Positions 8,307 to 13,619 of a DNA stretch of 13,619 nt are shown here, one piece after another. Numbering within the stretch: the first letter of the stretch is position 1; every line of letters begins with the position of its first letter. This DNA is from CAZUVM01 sp964623885 (GTDB lineage: Bacteria > Verrucomicrobiota > Verrucomicrobiia > Limisphaerales > UBA8199): positions 1 through 13,619 of the forward strand of contig CAZUVM010000126.1 in the NCBI GenBank assembly GCA_964623885.1, in the 5' to 3' direction. The notes beneath the pieces are model-generated. The model saw only the letters and a list, made by a program, of their open reading frames with translations. It had not been told where the DNA came from and made no database searches. The position numbers were made by a program, and so were the translations under genes.

Positions 8307-8324
8307 GACGCCGCAGACGGCGTC
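8307..8324. other. GC hairpin between enolase and propeller genes
   Basis: GACGCCG (8307-8313) and CGGCGTC (8318-8324) form a perfect 7-bp stem with a 4-base loop in the 160-base gap after the enolase stop. It is placed where an enolase terminator could be. No T-run follows on the minus strand, so it may instead be an interspersed palindromic repeat. I see no other copy in the window. Confidence 0.4.
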
Positions 8325-8379
8325 TCTACCAAATGAACGTCGCCGATAAAATGATCGAGTGGGAGGCCGAGAATGGCGT

Positions 8380-9669
8380 CTACCGGCCTTTGGGCAGAGC
8401 GGTGCGCCCGGCGTAAATGGCGTTTTTGCCAAGGATCTGCTCGATGCGGAGAAGTTGGTTGTACTTAGCCAGGCGGTCGGTGCGGCTCAGCGAACCGGTC
8501 TTGATTTGGCCGCAGTTAGTAGCCACGGCAATGTCCGCGATCGTGGCATCCTCGGTTTCACCGGAGCGATGACTCAGCACAGCGGTGTAGCTGTGGGTTT
8601 GGGCAAGGCTCACGGCATCGAGAGTCTCGGTCAACGAACCGATCTGGTTTACCTTGACCAGAATCGAATTGGCGGTGCCGGTATCGATTCCCTTTTGCAG
8701 GAACTTCACGTTAGTGACGAACAAATCATCTCCGACTAATTGAACGCGGTCGCCCAATTTGTCCGTCAAGAGCTTCCAGTTTTTCCAATCGCCCTCGGCG
8801 CAGCCATCCTCAATGCTGACGATGGGATACTTGCCGCAGAGCTTCACGTACAGGTCGACCAACTCAGGCCCGGTGACTTTCTGGCCCGTGCTCTTCTTGA
8901 ACGTGTACCCGCCATTGCCGGTGTAGAACTCGGAAGCGGCGACGTCGAGGGCAAGAAAGATCTCTTTGCCGGCGTTGTAACCAGCGTCCTTCACCGCTTG
9001 AAGGATTGACTCGATGGCATCCTCAACGCTGTCGAGTTTAGGGGCGAACCCTCCCTCATCACCGACCGCCGTGCTGAGCCCGCGCTTCTTCAGAACGCCT
9101 TTGAGCGCGTGGAATATCTCAGCCAGGGCACGCAACCCTTCGCTGAAGCTCGGGATGCCGTGGGGCATGACCATGAATTCTTGGAAGTCGATTGGCGCAT
9201 CGGAATGCGCGCCGCCGTTGATGACGTTGGCCATGGGGACCGGCAGCACTTTGGCGTTGGGTCCACCGAGGTACTGAAACACGGGCATGCCCAAGTTTGC
9301 GGCGGCGGCTTTGGCGTTCGCGAGTGAAACAGCAAGAATGGCGTTGGCACCCAGCTTTGATTTGGTCTCAGTGCCGTCCAGATCAAGCATGGTTTGGTCC
9401 ACAGTCAACTGGTCGAGGGCTTCGAGGCCTTGGACGGCAGGCAGAATTTTTTCGGTCACGTTTTTGACTGCCTTGGTTACGCCTTTGCCCAGATAACGCT
9501 TTTTGTCGCCGTCGCGCAATTCGATGGCTTCGTTCTCGCCGGTGCTGGCGCCGGACGGCACCGCGGCGCGGCCGACCGTACCGTCAGCCAGCATAACATC
9601 TACTTCGACAGTCGGGTTGCCACGGGAATCGAGAATCTCACGGGCTTTGATATCGCAAATTGTGCTCAT
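8380..9669 (-). CDS. eno: Enolase (phosphopyruvate hydratase)
   Basis: This enzyme converts 2-phosphoglycerate to phosphoenolpyruvate in glycolysis and runs the reverse in gluconeogenesis; it is cytosolic and Mg2+-dependent. At 429 residues it is the normal bacterial length. All key residues are present: E164 in DFQEF, E205 in GDEGG, Mg ligands D242 (LALDVAASEF), E287 (SIEDG) and D314 (GDDLF), the catalytic base K339 (ILVKVNQIG), H367-R368-S369 (LSHRSGE) and K390 (GQIKTG). The N-terminal loop with SGASTGENEA (39-48) is intact. ATG 9669 gives the canonical MSTICDIKAREILDSRGNPT start; in-frame extension to 9735 adds 22 residues with no family similarity. A purine-rich GAAAGTGA precedes the ATG. 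It lies 146 bases after the phospholipase-like gene, so it may have its own promoter, though I see no clear boxes. Confidence 0.99.
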   Translation of the reverse strand: MSTICDIKAREILDSRGNPTVEVDVMLADGTVGRAAVPSGASTGENEAIELRDGDKKRYLGKGVTKAVKNVTEKILPAVQGLEALDQLTVDQTMLDLDGTETKSKLGANAILAVSLANAKAAAANLGMPVFQYLGGPNAKVLPVPMANVINGGAHSDAPIDFQEFMVMPHGIPSFSEGLRALAEIFHALKGVLKKRGLSTAVGDEGGFAPKLDSVEDAIESILQAVKDAGYNAGKEIFLALDVAASEFYTGNGGYTFKKSTGQKVTGPELVDLYVKLCGKYPIVSIEDGCAEGDWKNWKLLTDKLGDRVQLVGDDLFVTNVKFLQKGIDTGTANSILVKVNQIGSLTETLDAVSLAQTHSYTAVLSHRSGETEDATIADIAVATNCGQIKTGSLSRTDRLAKYNQLLRIEQILGKNAIYAGRTALPKGR

Positions 9670-9815
9670 AATTTCACTTTCAATTTCAAATCGTAAAAGG
9701 TGCGCGGATGGTAGGCCCTGCGGAAGGCGAGTCAAGCCAACGCACGGCGGACCGAAGCGTTTTTAGATGCCCGAATGGCTCGGATTAACTGACGCTCCCA
9801 CAGGCGGCAGTTCAG
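9670..9815. other. Gap upstream of enolase
   Basis: These 146 bases lie between the phospholipase stop and the enolase ATG. On the minus strand there is TTGACT near 9727-9732 and a TACGAT about 21 bases before the enolase ATG, but they are too far apart to form one good sigma-70 promoter. I see no riboswitch or strong terminator hairpin. Confidence 0.3.
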
Positions 9816-11246
9816 CTACTCTTCGGCGGCTGAGATGCTGGCCTGGGCTTTGGGACTGCGGAGTTGTTTCGAGCCTGGAATTTCTTTTCGGCCTCGCACT
9901 TCGGCCTTCGGCAATCCCGGCTGGGCAGGCTTGTCGCGGAGTTTCTGCAGTTCGTTCAGAGCGTCCCTCCACGCCTTCGCCTGCTTCTTGGTTGGGGGCG
10001 GGACATCCAGACCGCGATAGAACGCCAGGACATTGGTGCGAAGCTCGGGAGAGACATGCTCGAACCCTTTAGGCTCGAGGTCCTGCAACAGGCGCGCATA
10101 AGCCCAATCCGCCAGTTCGTATTCTCCGACCTTTGCCGTTTGGCCGGTGTCAAAGTCCATGTCCGCCAGATGGAAATCGCCGCTGCCCACGTCGTGCAGC
10201 AGCCCACGGTAGCGCTCAACCGTTAAATTCACACTCTTGATGTAGAGATCTTCCGTTTCAGGCGTGGGGATCACAAACTTCAAAGCTTTGAACGGACCGA
10301 CTTTGGGCACCCACCGCAAACAAAAAGCCAGAACGCGGGTCATGAATCGTGGCTTGCGATATTCCCGGCCCCACTCGCGTTCATAGGAAGAACGCGAGAG
10401 ATTGTAACGAAACTGGTGGGCGCTAAAATTTGGAATCTCTTTCACCAGGTCCGCGCGCTTCCATTCCAGCGCCACGTGAGTCATTTCCGGGATGATCTCG
10501 CTTACTCCTCTACGAAACGTGCCGATTGCCAGATCGATATGGCCGATCACGTTTTCGAGCTGAATATCGTAGGTTTTGAGGAAAGCCCGTTCCAATAGCG
10601 GTTTGGCCACTTCGAAGCCGATGAACTGATGATAGGCTTCGGACGAGTAGCGGTTTTTGGCGACCTGCACCAAATCGAAACCGAATTCAACGCGGATGTG
10701 AGCTTTGGGGTCGTCCGCATACGTGACGCGGTTTCCGTATTTGCGACGCAAGTCCGGAAAGGTCATTGCGACGACCCGGTTCACGGTTGGGTGGCCGGTG
10801 TTGTCCGACGCGTAATGAGCCAGGGCGCCAACGGCGAAAGCGTACTCATTGAGGTTGGTGGATTCCTCGAACAGGTTTTTCACGAAATCCCCGCTCCGGA
10901 CGTAATGCACGAGGTCGCTGAAAAATCTATTTCCAAACGGATAATAACCGAGGTCCTGGATCAGGCAGCCGCCATAAGTGTACGCTTGTGCCTTGCGGAG
11001 TTCCGCATCCGTCGCCGTTGGGTAGCGCTTCAGAAGCAGGGGCTTGATTTCATCTTTCCAAAGAATGTCGACGATCTCTTCATGCGTCAGCACGGAGTAA
11101 GCGGCGGCGTGTCGGGAGAAACCAAACCAGAAAGCTGCGATCAGAAATACAAGTGAGAAATGGAGACGGAAATAACTGCCGCCCAGCCGCCTGCGGGCTG
11201 GGTGCCAAGAGCCGGTCAAACCGGGCCGGCGTATTTCTGAACCCAT
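9816..11246 (-). CDS. Zinc-dependent phospholipase C family protein, exported
   Basis: This 476-residue protein matches the Zn-dependent phospholipase C fold (PF00882-like). Residues 25-49 form a signal peptide (FRLHFSLVFLIAAFWFGF then HAAA|YS). The mature N terminus has THEEIVD (H55), followed by QDLGYYPFGNRFF (D98), HYVRSGDF (H114) and ALAHYASDNTGHP (H144, D148, H152). This His/Asp pattern is what the family uses to bind its zinc ions, and it should hydrolyse phospholipids or a related phosphodiester. It is longer than secreted B. cereus PLC: a unique middle part and a Lys/Pro-rich tail (about 415-476) are not recognised. The only ATG is at 11246; the 24-residue N region before the hydrophobic core is long for a signal peptide and is encoded by repeat-like hairpins (see 11182-11230). 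Substrate and in vivo role are inferred only. Confidence 0.87.
   Translation of the reverse strand: MGSEIRRPGLTGSWHPARRRLGGSYFRLHFSLVFLIAAFWFGFSRHAAAYSVLTHEEIVDILWKDEIKPLLLKRYPTATDAELRKAQAYTYGGCLIQDLGYYPFGNRFFSDLVHYVRSGDFVKNLFEESTNLNEYAFAVGALAHYASDNTGHPTVNRVVAMTFPDLRRKYGNRVTYADDPKAHIRVEFGFDLVQVAKNRYSSEAYHQFIGFEVAKPLLERAFLKTYDIQLENVIGHIDLAIGTFRRGVSEIIPEMTHVALEWKRADLVKEIPNFSAHQFRYNLSRSSYEREWGREYRKPRFMTRVLAFCLRWVPKVGPFKALKFVIPTPETEDLYIKSVNLTVERYRGLLHDVGSGDFHLADMDFDTGQTAKVGEYELADWAYARLLQDLEPKGFEHVSPELRTNVLAFYRGLDVPPPTKKQAKAWRDALNELQKLRDKPAQPGLPKAEVRGRKEIPGSKQLRSPKAQASISAAEE
11182..11230. repeat. Repeat-like hairpins inside the start of the phospholipase gene
   Basis: CCCAGCC (11182-11188) pairs with GGCTGGG (11196-11202) across 7 bases. 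CCGGT (11212-11216) pairs with ACCGG (11220-11224), followed by GCCGGC (11225-11230). Together they cover about codons 6-22 of the phospholipase-like gene, before its hydrophobic segment. They look like intergenic palindromes rather than protein-driven sequence, and could also fold in the mRNA near the start codon. Confidence 0.5.
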
Positions 11247-11302
11247 ATCATAAGCTCAGAGCGCATATACAACGCGTCAAGAGAGGTTAATAACTCCTTT
11301 AC

Positions 11303-11530
11303 TCAGAGTTCATCCTGACGCTCGCCGTAAAATAACTGATGCGCGCGATCGTAGTCCGCCTGCGGCACAAAAACCCTCGCTGGTTGGTTGAGATCTTCCG
11401 GATCGGACGAATCCGCATCGACCAATTCCTGGGTGCCAATGATGCCGTGCTTTTCAAGCATCACGACCAGCATCTCGGCGTTAACGACCGGCCCTGTATA
11501 AAACAGTTTGAGCGGAGTCTCGGCCGCCAT
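11303..11530 (-). CDS. DUF2007-like small protein
   Basis: This encodes 75 residues. The pattern is KLFYTGPVVNAEMLVVMLEKHGI (about 8-30), an acidic loop, ARVFVPQADYDRAHQLF (about 51-67) and a short acidic end. It fits the DUF2007 family (PF09413, 'putative prokaryotic signal-transducing protein'): a small ferredoxin-like fold, often a single copy, with no proven function. The ATG at 11530 has a GGTGA about 7 bases upstream. It lies between the M1 peptidase (67-base gap holding the copy-2 repeat) and the phospholipase-like gene (56-base gap), all on the same strand, so the three may share a transcript. An AAAGGAG just past its stop (about 11294-11300) has no well-spaced start codon after it. 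Confidence 0.75.
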   Translation of the reverse strand: MAAETPLKLFYTGPVVNAEMLVVMLEKHGIIGTQELVDADSSDPEDLNQPARVFVPQADYDRAHQLFYGERQDEL

Positions 11531-11553
11531 AATTCAATCACCAGACACTATTC

Positions 11554-11593
11554 TGGCTGCTGCGGGCCGGGACGTCCCGCGCTCCGGCAGGGA
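11554..11593 (-). repeat. Intergenic palindromic (REP-like) repeat, copy 2
   Basis: This 40-base core begins 4 bases downstream of the M1 peptidase stop and reads, on the minus strand, as the same sequence as copy 1 (1575-1639) after removing two internal blocks of 14 and 11 bases; the remaining 40 positions match at 38. It keeps the GGGACGTCCC palindrome (11569-11578) and the GGCCCGCAGC end, but has lost the 11-bp hairpin arm. Confidence 0.8.
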
Positions 11594-11597
11594 CCGC

Positions 11598-13619
11598 TCA
11601 TTGTCCGGCGGCCTTAGGAGTTTGGCTTTTGACTGGGAGGTTTCGCATTGCCGGCGCATTGGAACGCGTGATGCCCCGTGCGCCGCCCGCTTCAACCTTC
11701 TTTTTCAAATCATCCAGCTCTTTCCGCAAGTCTCGGTTGTTCTTTTCCAGCTCCAGCACTTCCTGGCGAAGGTTTTTGAAATCATCTACCGGTTTGCGGC
11801 CGGCACGAAGCTCAACAACGGCGCGCTCAGCGGCGCCGCGTTCCGGACTATTGCGGGAGGCTAGAGAAAACTTTTCCAGGACCGGGATCGATTTGGGATC
11901 GCCCAGAGTTCCCAGCGCGGTAATCGCCGCTATTTGGACGGTTTTCCTTTTGTCGTTCACGTGCTGCAACAGGAACTTCCGGACTTCATCTTTTTTTTCT
12001 TCATTCCGGGCAAGATAAGCGAGCGTTCCAAGACCATTCGCAAAGCCACGGCTGGTGAATGCGGATTCTCTTTTCGTCAGGGTTTCTTTCAACGGAGCAA
12101 TGTAAGTTGGGTCATCTTGCGACCGGAGCGCGTAAACGGCGGCGGACGCCAGCTCGTTGCGATACGAATCGGAATCGAGGAACGTCAGCAGCGTCGGGCC
12201 GACTTCCGGTTTGGCATATCCACCCAGGCTGCGCAACGAGACCGCCAGAATCACAGGATTTTTTTCCTTCTCGACCGTTTGCCTCGCCTCAGCTAGCGCT
12301 TTGTCGGCGTAGAACCCGCTAATGTCCTCCGCCACTTGCAGACGGACTCGGGCATCAGATTGGTCTGTGGACGTCAGTAAGGCGTCCACGGCCTTATCAG
12401 AGTGAATTGTGCGCAACGCTCTCGAAGCTTCAATCCTGACCCCGTAAAACGAATCAGCATTCAATGCGTGTTTGAGTTGCGCGATCGACTCCTGGTCGTG
12501 TTTGGCTGACAATTGCTCGATAGCGAGCAACCGGCCGATCACGTCTTTCTGATCGGCCAATTGGGCGTTGAGCATCGTCCGGGGCAAATCAAACTTCGTC
12601 TTCGCGAACAACGTGTAATCCGGATCGATCCGCACGAGCGCAGGGGCTGAAGGCAACGGAACATAAAAGTCTTCCTGCTTCTGTGTGATCTGAACCTCAC
12701 GATTCGTCACGCCGAACTCGCCCTTGAACTGCAGAGTGAGTGGAAATTTGAAGAGCAGCACGTTCTGATTGATCTCCTGGGTTTGTTGAACTGAAATCCT
12801 GGCAAGGCCGGTCCGCTCGTCCCAGCCATAGGTTATGTCCAGCTCGGGGAAATGCCCGTGATACAGCCATTCATCGAAGAACTGATCGAATGATCGACCA
12901 GAAAGTTCCTCGACCACTTCACGGAGGTCCTCAGTGACCACGTTGCCATATTCATGTCGCTCGAGATAGGTCTTGACGCAGCGGCGGTACAAATCCGGTC
13001 CGAGCTGTGCGCGCAACATGTGCAGGACCCAACTGGCTTTTGGATAAACCAGGTAGCCAAACATGTCACGCGGCTCGTTATACGTACGACGGACGATTGG
13101 GTTGGTTTCGTTGGGGATCGCGGTGATTTGGCGGACACGGCTGTAGAGTTCGTAGAGCATGTCGTCATGCCCGTTCTTGTGTTCGGTATAGAGAGTCTCA
13201 TAAAACGTAGCGAACCCTTCATTGAGCCAGGTGTGACTCCAATCTTTGCAGGTGACGAGGTCGCCGAACCACTGGTGCGCCATCTCGTGAGCAATCAACC
13301 CTTGGCTGGTGCGGGTATTTTCGCTAGCCGCCGTGAACAGGGTACTGTCCGTCAGCGTCGTGGCGCTGGTGTTCTCCATTCCGCCGGCAACGAAGTCATT
13401 CACACACACCTGCGCGTATTTGTCCCACGGAAACGGCACGTCGATTTCCTTTTCAAAGAACTCCATTATGTCGCGCGTATCGCGGAATGAATTAGTGGCC
13501 TCAGCGAATTCGGACGGCGGCGTGTAGAAAGTGAGAGACGTGTTGTTGCAGCGATCCTCCAGCTTTTTGAAATAGCCGGCCACCAGTGAAATCAGATAAT
13601 TCGCATGCGGCTTGTCCTG
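11598..13619 (-). CDS. M1 family metallo-aminopeptidase with HEAT repeats and coiled-coil tail, 5' end cut off
   Basis: The frame is open to the right edge (Gln-Asp-Lys-Pro-His-Ala-Asn-Tyr-Leu...), so the start lies outside; 673 residues are visible. It is a zinc peptidase removing N-terminal amino acids. In visible-residue numbering: GGMEN at 79-83 (family GAMEN exopeptidase motif, Gly for Ala), HEMAH at 111-115, and Glu134 in WLNEGF, giving HExxH-18-E. The likely catalytic Tyr is 192 in VYPKASW. After the catalytic domain and a beta-rich segment (about 260-345), HEAT-like helices run about 360-600 (e.g. AAITALGTLGDPKSIPVLEKF). A strongly charged coiled coil follows (about 612-650, KNLRQEVLELEKNNRDLRKE and on), then a basic Pro/Lys end. 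The N-terminal domain, and any signal peptide, is missing from view. The copy-2 repeat follows its stop. Confidence 0.93.
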   Translation of the reverse strand, partial: QDKPHANYLISLVAGYFKKLEDRCNNTSLTFYTPPSEFAEATNSFRDTRDIMEFFEKEIDVPFPWDKYAQVCVNDFVAGGMENTSATTLTDSTLFTAASENTRTSQGLIAHEMAHQWFGDLVTCKDWSHTWLNEGFATFYETLYTEHKNGHDDMLYELYSRVRQITAIPNETNPIVRRTYNEPRDMFGYLVYPKASWVLHMLRAQLGPDLYRRCVKTYLERHEYGNVVTEDLREVVEELSGRSFDQFFDEWLYHGHFPELDITYGWDERTGLARISVQQTQEINQNVLLFKFPLTLQFKGEFGVTNREVQITQKQEDFYVPLPSAPALVRIDPDYTLFAKTKFDLPRTMLNAQLADQKDVIGRLLAIEQLSAKHDQESIAQLKHALNADSFYGVRIEASRALRTIHSDKAVDALLTSTDQSDARVRLQVAEDISGFYADKALAEARQTVEKEKNPVILAVSLRSLGGYAKPEVGPTLLTFLDSDSYRNELASAAVYALRSQDDPTYIAPLKETLTKRESAFTSRGFANGLGTLAYLARNEEKKDEVRKFLLQHVNDKRKTVQIAAITALGTLGDPKSIPVLEKFSLASRNSPERGAAERAVVELRAGRKPVDDFKNLRQEVLELEKNNRDLRKELDDLKKKVEAGGARGITRSNAPAMRNLPVKSQTPKAAGQ

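Noticed and set aside
9670..9735. N-terminal extension of enolase by 22 residues
   Set aside because: Enolases start near Met-Ser-Thr-Ile-x-x-Ile-x-A-R-E-I-L-D; the extension has no family similarity and gives a length above normal.
11247..11302. Sigma-70 promoter TTGACG / TATGAT before the phospholipase-like gene
   Set aside because: The spacing is 22 bases instead of about 17 and the -10-like box abuts the start codon, so I do not call it.
1..13619. Defence island, biosynthetic cluster, prophage or transposon
   Set aside because: No nuclease, recombinase, transposase, toxin pair, synthase or phage structural gene is present; each large ORF has a more ordinary assignment.

Overview
The window most resembles a chromosomal stretch from a soil or freshwater verrucomicrobium of the Pedosphaera/Limisphaerales kind. 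This is inferred from gene content, not a database match. The pointers are a GC-rich genome, secreted proteins rich in Thr-Asn motifs, HEAT and propeller repeats, a prepilin-type protein with an RGFSLIE cleavage site, a Hanks-type kinase carrying a membrane helix and TPR-like tail, and GC-rich palindromic repeats between genes. I see no rRNA, tRNA, CRISPR array, integrase, transposase or phage gene. No gap between genes exceeds about 200 bases.

Layout. At the left edge (1-1556, +) is the end of a secreted-type protein joining Kelch repeats to HEAT repeats, followed at once by a palindromic intergenic repeat. Two minus-strand genes follow: a SAM-dependent methyltransferase (1682-2245) and a dihydrofolate-reductase-fold protein (2418-2990). 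Divergent from these is a large membrane Ser/Thr kinase (3188-5287, +). It converges, with a 16-base gap, on a long run of minus-strand genes reaching the right edge. In transcription order these are: an M1 aminopeptidase with HEAT repeats and a coiled-coil tail (11598 to beyond 13619); a 75-residue DUF2007-like protein (11303-11530); an exported zinc-dependent phospholipase C family protein (9816-11246); enolase (8380-9669); a secreted 14-repeat beta-propeller protein (5787-8219); and a short pseudopilin (5304-5738).

How the genes relate. Most products are predicted to be exported or membrane-bound: propeller protein, pseudopilin, phospholipase-like protein, kinase, and probably the Kelch/HEAT protein and the peptidase. 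Enolase is the one clear housekeeping gene. The propeller and pseudopilin genes are close enough to be cotranscribed. The rest looks like ordinary chromosome; I do not see a defence system, biosynthetic cluster or mobile island.

The least ordinary observations are: (1) two copies of one palindromic repeat, about 10 kb apart, each just downstream of a stop codon in the same orientation to its gene, and differing by exactly two deletions between short direct repeats; (2) repeat-like hairpins inside the signal-peptide coding region of the phospholipase-like gene; (3) a 14-repeat propeller protein paired with a pseudopilin; and (4) the Kelch-HEAT fusion.
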